DNA of 64,000 nucleotides from Metallyticus violacea (GCA_030762175.1 CM060831.1:66818001-66882000), one strand, 5' to 3'; counted from the first letter of the stretch, positions 1 to 11,582 are shown. Translations and numbers: made by a program. Notes: generated by a model from the sequence alone, not told the origin.

Positions 1-1389
1 CAGTGTTAACCAGGTTGGCCTTGAATGACGGTTGCAATCCCCATTGCCACTCGGCCATCAGGTAATGGAACGATTAGCAAAATAAAAGGTATAAATGGAA
101 GAAAGTAGACCATATTACATCCTAATTTTAACTAAGAATAATTGGAAGATTAAAGTTAAAAAAATAATCAAATGAGGTTATAGAATTGTATATTAAAATC
201 AAGACCTGCATTCTGCCACAATCAGTGTCCTAAAAATGGGCTAACAAATTTAAAAGCGTCCGCATCTAGTCACTTTTGTAGAATAATTTAATACACTATG
301 TACACTGATTTAACAAAAACAAGTAAATGTTGCTAACCTTATAAATAAGACGGTATGTGCAAAGACGATTGTCAAATATTTCTACTGTAATAAACGACTG
401 TCAATTGCGGCTGTACAAAGCATGTGAAGCCGCTCGGAGCAAATGTAACGAGTATCTGTGCAGTGTAATGTTTCATGCATTCTGCACCGCGCTATCTGCA
501 GCTTTCAAGTAATGCACAACATTTCCGCTGTGTAGGCGTTCCGTGTTCTTTCATCATTACCGGCAAACGACATATGCAGAGAGTTATAAAAAAGGAAATG
601 TGTGTGCTATTATGTTTCCATGGAAATAAAATGGTGTACGTTTTCCCTGCAAAAAATTACAGTGAATTATAAAAATGGAAAGAAGAACTAACGAAAACAT
701 CACAAAGAGAAGTATTTAGGTTGAGCATATATTACAGTGGATCAATAGCTATTTATTCTTAAGGACCTATATCTTGATTTGAAGTTTTTAATTCATTAGT
801 AAGTGACATACAAGTGAAGATATCGGTTCCCAGAACAGCAGACTTGAATACGATGTGTTATTTTTGCCAATGCTTAAAAAGCAATATAAAACGATGAGTT
901 GGTATTTTTATACATAAAATCAAAGGAGGTAATCCGCCCACCGTTGCTAAGATTTGGATTTTTAAGTGAGCTTGACCTTGGTGCTGCCACCCAATTCGCT
1001 TCCCTAGTGAAATCTGGGCTACACAATGGCTGCGGAGCGACTTTTCCATTAACCTTTATCTTGTGAAACTAGCAGATGTTTAAAACATACCAACAATATT
1101 TCATTATTAGAATACTTTTCAAATTCTCGCATGAGAATTCTCCAAAGATGCGGGGCATTCTGGCTGCAGACATAACCATTATTTTCTGATGGAATAAAGA
1201 ATTTGGATCAATAGTGCGAGAACCTTATAAAGGGAAAGTGTACACAAAAATGACATATCTCTAACATTATTTCCTATATATCTCAAAACATTAAATTTGT
1301 TGTTACTTTTTGAAACGCTCTCGTAAAACTATTAATAATATTTCTAACTATCTACTACTAGTAAATTACAGCTGATTATTCTAGGACAA
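1..1389. other. no feature recognised
   Basis: AT-rich sequence with only short chance frames (for example 475-672 on + and 858-1049 on -). None has a recognisable motif, compositional signature or splice context that I can defend. Confidence 0.5.
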
Positions 1390-1720
1390 AAGTTTTTATT
1401 GAATAAGACCTTGCAATTCAATATGAATAAGATACACCACAGTCTGTTTTTGTCTGGACGTTTCGCTAATTTTTCGGTTCCTTGGTAATAGACATTCGCT
1501 TTAAATAATCTCGGGCGATGGAATGAGAGAGCAGTGCCTATAGAGATGCCCAACTCCTGTGCAATTTCCGCAACAGTCACTGTACAATTGCTGTGAATCA
1601 TTGCATCAGTCTGCATACAATGTTATTGTTCCTCCCTTGTCTATCAGCATCAATCACGTCTGTGCGTCTGCTAGCATCATTTCATTAGAGCTGGAATTCA
1701 CATTGCATTTGGCCCATACA
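1390..1720 (-). pseudogene. mariner-like transposase relic, DNA-binding part
   Basis: The minus strand encodes a segment reading TVTVAEIAQELGISIGTA (in the frame ending near 1616), followed by a damaged stretch similar to the 'KVxARWVPRxL...QKxxR' linker of mariner transposases. This is the second helix-turn-helix of the paired DNA-binding domain. Just upstream on the minus strand, in another frame, is a piece resembling the 'RTDVxDxDRQGRP' GRP-like linker, so at least one frameshift separates them. No catalytic domain or terminal inverted repeat was found next to it. It is a dead fragment. The family call rests on motif recognition and should be checked by translated search. Confidence 0.55.
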
Positions 1721-2606
1721 TTGCTGAAATTTCAAGATGAATCTCAGAGCAATGGAAACATGTTATCTACAAAAATAATACTGTAGGGCCGGCTTTTCAG
1801 GTGCAGCAGGCACAGCCTGTATTAATTTCATAGTTTCACACTTTGAACTAGTTTAAACTATTTCTGAATGCTGTATTTATTAGTAACAGCTCTCTGCTTT
1901 GGCATGACTCTTACATCTGCATCCTCTAGTACAGTCATGTTTCACATCGATTGCCATGGCAACTGGGGACGCTTGCTTTATGCTCTGAGATAGCAAGTGC
2001 AGCAAAACTGGGGGAAAATGTGTGTCGTTGACTGGCTGTCTCCTTTCCATAGCAACTCAGAAGGATGCGCGAGCCAGCGAGCATTGCCAGCTTACTAAAT
2101 ATAGATTTTTAAAATTCGTTTAGTTACAACAATTTTTTAATTTCATTTATTGCTATAGTTATTTAACTACTTGTTTTATAGTTTGTAGCTGCAAAAATAA
2201 AATTTTTTAAATTGTCAGCGTATTACTTTAATTGTTACAGCACTTATCTCCGGCTATATTGAAACAATTGGTGTGAATTGCTAATTGTAGCTTCGATTTT
2301 ATATGGGACATTCCAGTACATTAAATGCAAACTTACACAAAATACCTACAAAAGTGAATCTGGTATGTCTATGTAAATGTATTTTTTTAAACAATTCACT
2401 TTCAATTTTTTTAAAAAATTCACTGTATGCAGTCGTTTTTTACTTTATCGGCCTTCTATTGTGAAATAAGTAGTCTAAAATAATGAGTATATGACATACT
2501 TTATATTTTATACTCAAAATGTGTAGTAGATAATCAACATTGATTTCAACTCAACTCAAAATATGTCCCTTATGACGGGAAGATAAGGCCGCACCAAAGT
2601 TTTACA
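1721..2606. other. no feature recognised
   Basis: AT-rich DNA up to the SINE at 2607. It holds only short frames with no recognisable similarity. Confidence 0.45.
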
Positions 2607-2886
2607 CCGCCACGGGGGCCGAGGTCGTTATGGGGCGAACTAGTGAGTGGGAAGTCTGCGGTTGGAATCTCGCCAGGACCGTCCTCCCTGACTGAGGTTT
2701 TTTCCAGGTTTTCCTCAGTCTTCAAAAATGGCAGATGCCGGGGAGGTACCCTAAAATTAGGCCTGGAACGTTTCCTTCCTTAAAATATCCTTTCCCAATA
2801 CATCATTTCGTCTCATGTATCACCAGTGTCCACCACCTATGGTGCCTCGGTAGTAAAAACGGGCGTTAAACACTATTAAAAAAAAG
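2607..2886 (+). mobile_element. SINE-A, near full length (Ser/Leu-tRNA-like head)
   Basis: The element starts CCGCCACGGGGGCCGAGGTC, which resembles the D-arm and A box of class II (Ser/Leu) tRNAs. About 50 bp on is a B-box-like stretch GGTTGGAATCTC, mutated from the family's GGTTCGAATCCC. The body holds an 8-bp hairpin (GACTGAGG ... CCTCAGTC, about 2691-2726) and the family tail GGGCGTTAAACACTA followed by A residues. The head implies internal RNA polymerase III transcription; mobilisation would need a LINE partner. Mutations in both boxes suggest an old, silent copy. No clear target-site duplication was found. Confidence 0.85.
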
Positions 2887-3576
2887 TTTTATCCCAGCAT
2901 CTGCCACTGTCGTACTGTTTACGCAGTTCAATCTTGGAGTACATTTTCAGTTAACGTGTCATTTTGCATTCTGCTACACTCATGACTCCAAGAAGCTGTA
3001 ATCACGTAAAGACCTTCCATGCAAAATTACAATTCTAAAAATCACACGTAAAAGGTTATTAACTTCGTTTATTTTTCAGTTTTGCGGAAGTGTAAAGATT
3101 AAAAAATGGATAGGAATTATATAAGGACTAAAAGAAAAATTGAGCACTAGAGGTCTAAACTTATAGAAAATAAGAGGTTTCAATCTTTCCTTTTTCTCTC
3201 TTAGGATTTCCAAATGTGTGCATCAGGGATTTAACAATGTCTCGCTATTGGAGTCTATTTCAAGTGTGTCCCACGGTAAAAGCAGAAATAAAGGGTATCG
3301 CGTCACTTCTTGGAAGTACATAAAGATAATATTTGCAAATATCCTCCAGGATGAAACATGTGAAATGCGTGACGAGTCCGCAAATCGTTGACATCTGGAA
3401 AATTCGAGTGGCTACGTATAAGAAGTCTAATATTTGAAGACTTGCTCTTGAAGGGCGTCAAGTATTGTATTAATAAGTAAAATTTGAATTATGGGTCGGG
3501 AGAGCGCAACTGCGTTCTGATAGAAACAGTTTTCAAGACTTGATCGGCAACGAAAAACTGTACAATTGTGTGTTAC
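2887..3576. other. no feature recognised
   Basis: AT-rich DNA between the SINE and the transposon relic; nothing recognisable on either strand. Confidence 0.45.
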
Positions 3577-3900
3577 TCGGTGTTTTCATTGCGTGAATTG
3601 TGTGTTAATTGTTCTTCGTAAGTTATGTCACTACATAAATAGTCTCGAAGAATTTTATATTCCATATTATGTGTAAAAACGTATTTTTGCACAGAAGTGT
3701 TAATGCAATTTGCAAGAAAATAGTTTGGCAATCGTGTTCCAGGTAAAGAAATTGTTCGTTAACATATTAAAAAGTTAGGAGGGGGAGAGAAAAAGGGAGA
3801 GAGAGATCGAATTTCTCAATGACAAGAAACATGTTCCAAAACGCCGCAGTTATATGAAGTACGGGAATTTCTTACGCAGAGCCGGCAATGTATTGCCGCT
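3577..3900 (+). pseudogene. DUF4817-type (HTH) transposon ORF relic, copy 1
   Basis: From 3577 the sequence parallels a second copy at 18358: GTGTTTTCAT, then TTATGTCACTACATAAATA (a damaged form of the usual MPLHKYSLEER opening). Further on come pieces reading FGNRVPGKE and then IKKLG in a similar order to the helix-turn-helix domain called DUF4817, which is found in many arthropod repetitive ORFs. Stops and frameshifts break the frame repeatedly. Only the N-terminal DNA-binding part can be seen. The resemblance to the 18.4-kb copy is the strongest evidence. Confidence 0.45.
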
Positions 3901-4171
3901 GAGGGGCATCATGTTCAACATCTCTTATAATACAGGTTAGTTTTTATTACTATCGGTTTTAAATAGAGTTTTATTTAATGTTTTCAAGCTCTTCCCCAGT
4001 AGGCAGCTCGTAACTTAAATTACCTCAGTGTATTTTTAATTTCACATAGTTAATTTATTATAATTTGTTCAATTTAAGTTATGGAAATTGCTAGATGCAT
4101 ATACCATTAAATGTTTTAAGAGTATTTTGATTATACAGAGTAAACTTACATGTAATCCGAATGTTTTGTAT

Positions 4172-4177
<6 letters not shown>

Positions 4178-4213
<36 letters not shown>
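4178..4213. repeat. (TA)n microsatellite
   Basis: About 16 uninterrupted TA dinucleotides. The minus-strand frame 4091-4435 crosses it and reads as alternating Ile-Tyr, so that frame is not evidence of a gene. Confidence 0.9.
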
Positions 4214-4214
<1 letters not shown>

Positions 4215-4879
4215 ATTAAAAGCAACTGTAACACACCTAACCAACTTCCGGGATGTACACCAAGAAGGCACTGGATGTGAATGCCAGATTCTTTCACATA
4301 GATAGCAAACTGCATTGTAATTATAGTAATGGCAAAAAAATTGGACAGAACAGAAAAGAACAGGAATTTAGAGAGGCGCCTTTCTGTCGAGCACATGAGA
4401 CTTAGAGAAATATTACGTCTCTCTATTAGGCTCATTAAGCGACGATAATTAAGGGAGGTTCGTCGTCATGACAACGTACTGGTCACTATAAACTTTACAG
4501 CTCCATCAAGAGACGCCTCCAATTACAGGTTCAAGTGGAGCACCGGCTGCTCCAAAAATCCGCACTGATGTCTCTGTGCAATTAGGGGTACGTTTTTATA
4601 CTTTGCAGCATATCTGCGTGCACACGATGGTGGATACAATAGCATTTGACAGAACTGGGCTATCAATAAAATTCTATATTTAAAATACACATATCAAAAT
4701 TGTTTAAGGAACAACATGAATTTATATGCATATCTAAACAAACGTCAAACAATGAGTAAATATGGGTGCTTTGTTCATTTGTCTACCTATTAGCATATAA
4801 GCCAAAAGTTATTGTTTTATTTATTTAAATTAATACAGCGTGAATGAATAATTTGTTTAATAAAAGATTCTAGCAACTT

Positions 4880-5090
4880 TTCTGCGTTAAAATATCGGCA
4901 GAAAGAGTAAGACACGTTTTAATACATGAAATGAATGCTTAATGGCACCATTAAATCGAAATGAAATGCCTATGGCGATTGTATAATTAGAAATGGTGCA
5001 ACACAAGGGGTATATCTTTGAATATGGAGCAAGTGCTATTTCTTAGATGTAGGGGTAATATATGACAGTCCAAAAGAACAAAATAAAATA
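4880..5090 (+). pseudogene. possible Tc1-like N-terminal fragment
   Basis: The stretch shares an ordered series of words with the better-preserved Tc1 relic at 20.4-20.9 kb: AGCAACT, a GTTTTAATA-like word, ATGAATGCT, ATAATTAGAAAT and CAACACAAG. In one frame it reads MAIV, LEMVQ, SAIS and TVQKNK in the order expected for the first helix-turn-helix of a Tc1-type transposase. Stops interrupt it. The similarity is weak and could be overcalled. Confidence 0.35.
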
Positions 5091-5387
5091 ATATCCGCAA
5101 CACTCCTTCCCGGCACCTTGTTACCTACACATTTACAGATTTTATCATTTATTAAATTTTCTTTTTCCCACAACACATAATAAATTTACAGATTAAATCT
5201 ATAATTATATAAAAAATAAAAAAACTTAAAAATGAACATTTCATAGTAAAAAAAAAAAAAGTAAATTAAAATTATAAATCTAGTGGAAGCAATAAACACA
5301 ACCAATAGCTAGTAGTCAACTAACTACCTAAACTAAAAATGTTCCGATAGATAGGGTGATATCTATCTAAAGAAATTATACTTGTTT

Positions 5388-6150
5388 ATATCTTCCATCT
5401 CACTTAATCTTCTGTCTCCTTCCCGGTCCCATAGCTTGCATCTTCAAACATCCCTTAATCTACTTCTGCAATCTTCCTTCTTCTGTTTTCTTCCGGGTCC
5501 CATAACTTGCATCTTCAAACACCCTCAATCTACTTCTGTAATCTTCCTTCTTCTGTCTTCTTTCGGATCCTATAACTTGCATCTTCAAACACCCTTAATC
5601 TATTTCTGTAATATTCTTTGTTCTGTCTTCTTTCGGATCCCATAACTTGCATCTTTAAACATCCCCTAATTTTCTTCTGTAATCTTCTTTGTTCTGTTTT
5701 CTTCCGGGTCCCATAACTTGCATCTTCAAACACCCTTAATCTACCTCTGTAATCTTCCTTCTTCTGTCTTCTTTCGGATCCTATAACTTGCATCTTCAAA
5801 CACCCTTAATCTATTTCTGTAATCTTCTTTGTTCTGTCTTCTTTCGGATCCCATAACTTGCATCTTTAAACATCCCCTAATTTTCTTCTGTAATCTTCCT
5901 TCTTCTGTCTTCTTTCGGGTCCTATAACTTGCATCTTCAAACACCGTTAATCTATTTCTGTAATCTTCTTTGTTCTGTCTTCTTTCGGATCCCATAACTT
6001 GCATCTTTAAACATCCCCTAATTTTCTTCTGTAATCTTCCTTCTTCTGTCTTCTTTCGGGTCCCATAACTTGCATCTTCAAATACTCCTTAATTTTCTTC
6101 GTAATCTTCCTTCTTCTCTCCTCTTCCCTTAACTGACATCTTCTACCTAA
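5388..6150. repeat. 70/71-bp minisatellite with 141-bp dimer structure
   Basis: About ten tandem units begin with C/TATAACTTGCATCTT at roughly 5430, 5501, 5571, 5641, 5712, 5782, 5852, 5923, 5993 and 6064. Two unit types differ at fixed sites: type A has CTTCAAACACCCTTAATC, type B has CTTTAAACATCCCCTAATT. Several neighbouring A and B units form a 141-bp dimer, a multiple of three, so the purine-rich minus strand keeps long open frames (5530-5799 and 5741-6004) with a 47-residue repeat. The array is pyrimidine-rich on + and decays at both ends. Unequal exchange is the simplest explanation. Coding is possible but unsupported. Confidence 0.9.
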
Positions 6151-6430
6151 CCAATCTTCAGTGATTTTCCTTCTTCTATCTTTTTTCCGACTCCATAACT
6201 TACATCTTCCAGCTAATTAATCTTCTTCTATATTCTACTATCCCAGCTCTTCTTCTTCCGCATCTTCTTCATCATCGCTATTTTATTCTTCATTTTCTTC
6301 TACTTTCTGCTATTTGACTCTTCTGTTTCGCTTCTCTTTCTTCTATAACCGTCCTAATTCCTCTTGCAATTTGCATAATTTTTATTTCCATGTCTTATAG
6401 ATAAAAATCTTCTTCTTCCTCCACGTTCTC
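6151..6430. other. pyrimidine-rich decay zone of the minisatellite
   Basis: The plus strand is almost entirely C/T (CTTCTTCTTCC-like runs) with recognisable but scrambled pieces of the 70-bp unit, such as ATAACTTACATCTTCC. It appears to be the eroded right edge of the array. Confidence 0.55.
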
Positions 6431-8278
6431 CACTTCAAGTTATAGTTCGAAAGTATTTCCTATTATGAGCTCAGGACTAAGATATTTGTAAAGTGTGTCA
6501 TAATTTATTGCACACAAATATACAAGAACTTAGCTGACAGGATCACCAGCTCTAAATTTTAAAGTATGATTCCGTTTTTTAAAACAATTATGAAAAAAGA
6601 AAGAAACGGGATACTATATTATGAAGCGCCAATGATAATTAGGTCAAATTTGTGATTTATAGTTGTGGAGTTGATATACTGAAGTTTAATGACTTAGGCG
6701 ACATTGCTAATTTGTTTCCATAAATATTTTAGAGTAATTAATTTTAAACTTTGTTTTCTATTTTAAGCTTCAGAATAGTTCAGCATTCTGCAACAGTTCA
6801 TATTTCTTCCCACAGGTGTTAGTAAAATTACTAAATTCTAAAGGGAAAAGAGTGCAGCTCTGATTTTAAATTAAATATATTTTCAGAGCGTCCGAAGCAC
6901 AATGGTCGAGAAAAAGCTGTACTAATATAGCGGATTATTTTTGGAAAAAGCAGACATGTACGGTTTTAGTCCCTTTTAAACTCTTTATTGACTTTGTGAC
7001 CTTTAGAGTCTCCTAAAGAGACTTGTACACAAAAACGAAAAGTGAAAAGAACTTTCGGTGCCAAATTAATGGGAATGAAATATTTCCTTTTGAGCAGAGA
7101 GACCTTGCTTCCTGATAGTCAACCTCCGCCCCCCCCCACTTTTACAGCCAGCTCTTTTATATAGAATTCTTCAAAGCACTTGAACGCTTTATCCATAAAC
7201 ATGCTAACATTTGAACTCTTTTGAAAGTCCATTCAAATTAACTTTTCACCCTTGCTGTGGCGTTTTCCCTCCAGCATCCCATTTTAAATTAATCTTACAG
7301 GCTTTTTCATGGTTTCAGGGATTTAGAGCATACATTAAAGGTATTACGTGTGCATGCTAAACAAGCGCATTGGTCTTTAGTATTTATAAAATCAAAGAGA
7401 TTAAAGAATTGGGTTATCTGCACGGTGCAACATTAAAATTGTAACACGCAAACGAGCTGTTCCATTTGTTTGATACTTCCAAGAATAAATTTTGTCCTAC
7501 TTTACTTCCTCAAGTCAATTTTCAAGTCAATCAGGCAGGCTACTCTTTCTGCATGTACAAGTTCAATTAAAGTTTATTAACAAACTAAAGGGATGCATAA
7601 CTTTAGAACGGAAATCGTTGATCTTTGCAGTTACTCTGTAGGTAGCAAGGAACATTTGGAAGCACTGCACAATTCTCTGGTACTGAGTTATTAATCTTTA
7701 AACTTTTCTTTTTTCGCTAAGATGTTATTCTAAATTGTATTAATTCTAATTCACAAATAATAATTCGTTATGTGAACACATTTTACATTTATAAATTCAT
7801 AACGTTCATTTTAGCACCAGATGACAATGATGATAAGTAATTGTATTTTTTTTTCCATTTACTTAAAAGGGTGATTTTTCAATAAATGATCAAAATTGCC
7901 GTTTCTTTCCACTTAATCGATTTAAAATAACAGTTAGAATGAAATTCGGGCTGTAAATATAATAACTGCAACAAAATAGCCCTGTTTCATCGTTGGTGAT
8001 AGTTAAAAAAATTATCTTAGACCTGGTACCATTCTTTCATTAATTTAAGTTACAGTGGCGTGTGCTGATAGATAAATTAAAATGTTTTCATGATGTTTTG
8101 AGATCTTTTAAGAAATAATCCCTTTTCTCAGTCGACATAAGGCAGCGAGGGAGCGCGTATTTAATGTGTTCTATCGCCTTTAAATGGGTACGCAAGCTCA
8201 ATTTTCAGCCATATATAGGGATTTTTAACAATATACGACCCAGATTTGCCACCTTGTTACCTGTGACTTTTCACCGTT
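6431..8278. other. no feature recognised
   Basis: AT-rich DNA. Apart from a short C run near 7127 nothing stands out, and no frame of note occurs here. Confidence 0.5.
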
Positions 8279-8394
8279 GAAAGGAATAGGCCTCTGAGCA
8301 AAATTAATCGGTAACTTCGCGTAACTGGAATTGAATGAAGCACTAATGATCAAAAATGTTAAATAGCGTCCTTAAATAAACCAAATAAAAACAT
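8279..8394 (+). mobile_element. SINE-B, 3' portion only
   Basis: Only the last ~115 bp of the SINE-B family is present, starting at GAAAGGAATAGGCCTCTGAG and ending GCGTCCTTAAATAAACCAAAT. The tRNA-like head is missing. The central part is more diverged than in the other copies. It is either a 5'-truncated insertion or the leftover of a full one; I saw no target-site duplication. Confidence 0.75.
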
Positions 8395-9398
8395 AAATAA
8401 ATCGTTGAAAGAGAAACATTTTCAGACTGTGGATACAGAAAGTTTACTTTTGCATACTGTCCTGCAAAAATAAAATGTGAGTTCCCAAGAGGAATGGTTT
8501 AAAAGTGAATAAAGTGAACTCACTTTCAAACTAAATGTCTAGATATTTTTCATTTATAACATACAAAATTTTCAATAAAAAGATCATTCTTGTTTATGTA
8601 AAGCAGTAAACATTTCTTTCGCTTAGTAAATTAAGTATAAACATAAAATAACCATGTCCAATTATAGAAATATACTCATACAATTGAAAAGGTATTCCCT
8701 GTAAATGTTAAAATATCTTCATAACTTTTGTATTTTATTCTTCATCTCCTTAAACCCAACACAGTTTATTTTCAGAATGCATTGATCATAAAGAGAAAGA
8801 AAAGCAACGGTTCCATTCTTTTAGCTATTATAAAAAAAAAAATATAAAAAGAAATGAATAGGGCAGCTTTTTCGAGGTAGCGTACAGCTATTGTGTTTTT
8901 TCAGAAGGAGAAAGAAAAAGCATTCATTGTTAATACTAGGAGATGTTGGCCACGAACGGACAACCGATAGCCACCACAACAGAACATTCGAGGAAAAAGG
9001 ACACATACCTCAGATTCGGTTCGAGAACCTTGTCTCTCTTACCTAGGTGTATTCATATCTCATCAAAATGCTTTCAAAACAACGTAACTGCACGAAACAG
9101 CAGAAGTGTTTCAGGGTTTCTAGGTAAATTCTTGGTTTGAATGAGAATTGTAGGTTACGTGAAATGCTTTTAAATAAATTCTAGTGATTGTGGATAAGTT
9201 GGCCTATATTATCTTTCATACTCTCTCCCATGAGTTTTCAAGCTTTACTTTAATAAATGCAAGATAGCAACTTTTTTCTGTTCTTGGTTTCTTTTAAAAC
9301 GTTGTTTAACTCGTCTTTATTATGAAATACTTATAAAATGTTCAAAACTTTCGATATATGTGTGTGACACTATGCAAACAACTTGAAAAATAAAACAG
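8395..9398. other. no feature recognised
   Basis: AT-rich DNA with short overlapping frames near 8821-9140 on both strands, none with recognisable content. Confidence 0.45.
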
Positions 9399-9942
9399 GT
9401 AGTAGTAGTAACAGTAGTAGTAGTAGTAGTAGCAGTAGTAGTAGTAGTAATAGTAGCAGTAGTAGTAGTAGTAATAGTAGTAGTAATAGTAGCAGTAGTA
9501 GTAATAGTAGTAGTAATAGTAGTAGTAATAATAGTAGCAGTAGTAGTAATAGTAGTAGTAATAGTAGTAGTAATAATAGTAGCAGTAGTAGTAATAGTAG
9601 TAGTAATAATAGTAGCAGTAGTAGTAGTAGTAATAGTAGTAGTAGTAGTAGTAGTAGTAGTAATAGTAGTAGTAATAATAGTAGCAGTAGTAGTAATAGT
9701 AGTAGTAGTAGTAATAGTAGCAGTAGTAGAAGTAGTAGTAGTAATAGTAGTAGTAATAGTAGTATTGTAGTAATAGTAGCAGTAGTAGTAATAGTAGTAG
9801 TAGTAGTAATAGTAGTAGTAGTAGTAGTAGTTGTAGTAGCAGCAGTAGTAATAGTAGTAGTAGTAGTAATAGTAGTAGTAGTAGCAATAGTAGTAGTAGT
9901 AGCAGTAGTAGTAGTTAGTAGTAATAGTAGTAGTAGTAGTAA

Positions 9943-9977
<35 letters not shown>

Positions 9978-10048
9978 ATAGTAGTAGTAGTAGTAGTTGT
10001 AGTAGCAGCAGTAGTAATAGTAGTAGTAGTTGTAGTAGTAGTGATAGT
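9399..10048. repeat. long imperfect (AGT)n trinucleotide array
   Basis: About 650 bp of AGT triplets with frequent AAT and AGC variants and rare phase changes. The long frames here (9383-10183 on +, and 9342-9887 and 9370-10092 on -) read as poly-Ser/Asn, poly-Tyr and poly-Leu. They are products of the repeat, not evidence of genes. The variants recur in groups such as AGTAATAGTAGTAGTAAT, indicating internal higher-order duplication by slippage or unequal exchange. Confidence 0.95.
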
Positions 10049-10381
10049 TTTATTATTCCAGTTAAACTAGGTATACATATATTGCACATCACAGTCGCAT
10101 TGGGTCGGAATACTGTTCATGTTCTTGTAAAATACTTCATTTATGAAATTAATTCCAACAAAAGAAAACAACAACAGCATTAATAAGAACGCCCAATTCT
10201 TCTATTCTAACGAAACAAAATAACCTTCGGACAAGAATTCTCAGAATATTGCTTATGCTATACTAGATTCTATTTTTTAAAACCCCAATAACACACATAC
10301 ACACAAAACAGGCATACTTAATTCTGATATTCATATAAATGTTCTAACTATTTATGTACCGTGTTTATAGAAATTTCTAGT

Positions 10382-10796
10382 CTATAATTCATTTAAGAAA
10401 ATGCACAGGTTTAGCTCGTTTTGTCTATTTACAATTAAGTCCCAACATGCCAGCCTTCCCCTACTGGAAGTCAAAAATGAATCCGAGAAAAAATTTATCC
10501 TGGTATCTTTTGTTTGTGCGCATTTAGCCAAAATGTGCTCCCGGGTCTTCCAATTCCGAGCATGATGGGAAAATTCTTCTGCCTTTCTTGTCAAAAATCT
10601 TACCTGCCTTCCAGCTACCCAGTCTAAGCCATGCTATTTCCGACCTATGTTTTACTCCTAGCTCCCTAATATAGGTTTCTTTTCCCCATTTAGTTTTGAT
10701 TTCGCTCTGCAGGTCCAGAGGTGACTGCTGCATGCATCGCGCCTTTATTTCCTGCCAATTTATGTCAGACGGGCGTTTTAAAACAAGAAATAGCAA
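10382..10796 (-). pseudogene. LINE ORF2 C-terminal fragment
   Basis: Minus-strand frames read EIAWLRLGSWKAGKIFDKKG, then PSCSELED in one frame and TREHILAKCAQTKD in the next. This is the arginine/leucine-rich stretch and CxxC...HxxxxC zinc-knuckle-like C-terminus of non-LTR retrotransposon ORF2 proteins, split by a frameshift near 10560-10590. The second Cys and the spaced His/Cys are visible; the reverse transcriptase domain is absent. It lies beside an oppositely oriented LINE fragment at 10801. The clade cannot be assigned by eye. Confidence 0.6.
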
Positions 10797-10800
10797 GAGA

Positions 10801-10930
10801 AATAAAATCTATAAAATAAGTGCGATTCCTGCCTTAATCTACGGTTGCAAAAGATGGGTCACTACAAAGTAAATGCAAAGGATGCAGAGTTCAGAATTCA
10901 ACTTTCTGAGAAAAGCTCCATTAGTGGCAA
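10801..10930 (+). pseudogene. LINE reverse-transcriptase tail fragment
   Basis: From 10801 the plus strand reads NKIYKISAIPALIYGCKRWV, a clear match to the 'KxxAxPxLLYGxExW' motif after the RT domain of many insect LINE ORF2 proteins. A stop follows at 10870-10872, then MQRMQSSEFNFLRK, matching the usual 'xxxxxAEMRFLRR' continuation. Similarity fades after ~10930. The same motif is present in the 43.7-45.6-kb relic, so both may belong to one clade. Confidence 0.65.
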
Positions 10931-11582
10931 AATATAAATATATACAAATAAGTGTACATTAGACAACCCTAGACTTTCAAAGCAGGCGTTAGAATACATA
11001 TAAAGCCACCAGGAAAAAGAAATGTAAGTCGCCCTATATAGAGATGAGCAAATCTATTGTGATGGCGAAATAAATAACAACTTCAAGCAAGTATTAGAGT
11101 ATTCCGTAACTAGCAAAGCAATAAATCTAATTGTATTTTCTATGCATTTCTACGGATGAACCTCACTGCTTAAGTACACAAATATCGCTCCACTCTATCG
11201 TAATTTTCATGCATTTAAGGGAACGTTCCAAACCATTCAGCAGCTCAATGTCATTCAAAATGTAAAAGAGAAAGATACGTGCCAGTGCACAAGTCATCGC
11301 TCTTCAAGTGGAAAGTTCATAAGATAACACTTGTTCAATTTCTGCATCAGCAAAGATTGGTGTATGACGGTTTTGCAAAAGTCTGTAACGTGGACTAAAC
11401 GATTACAATTTTAGCATGGTATTGCTCCCGGATGAGGCATCATTCATTAGAAATAGCTTCCTGCATTGTCGTAACTGCCAGTTTAAGCGTACATAACCCC
11501 AATTCTAAACTCCTACACCAACGAACAGATATTATCGCTGAATTTTGATCGGCCTTATTTCTGGAATAGATGGATTTACATG
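10931..11582. other. no feature recognised
   Basis: Unassigned AT-rich DNA, possibly a decayed continuation of the LINE fragment at its left edge. Confidence 0.4.

Noticed and set aside
4091..4435. 114-codon minus frame at 4.1-4.4 kb as a gene
   Set aside because: It contains the (TA)n repeat as Ile-Tyr alternation and shows no family motif.
5530..6004. Minus-strand repeat protein across the 70-bp minisatellite as a real gene
   Set aside because: The frames shift within the array, have no upstream or downstream coding context, and fit a purine-rich strand with few stop codons. Kept only as a finding.
9342..10183. Three long frames (181, 240 and 266 codons) encoding poly-Leu, poly-Tyr and poly-Ser/Asn
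   Set aside because: They are translations of the AGT array in different frames, without unique flanking coding sequence.
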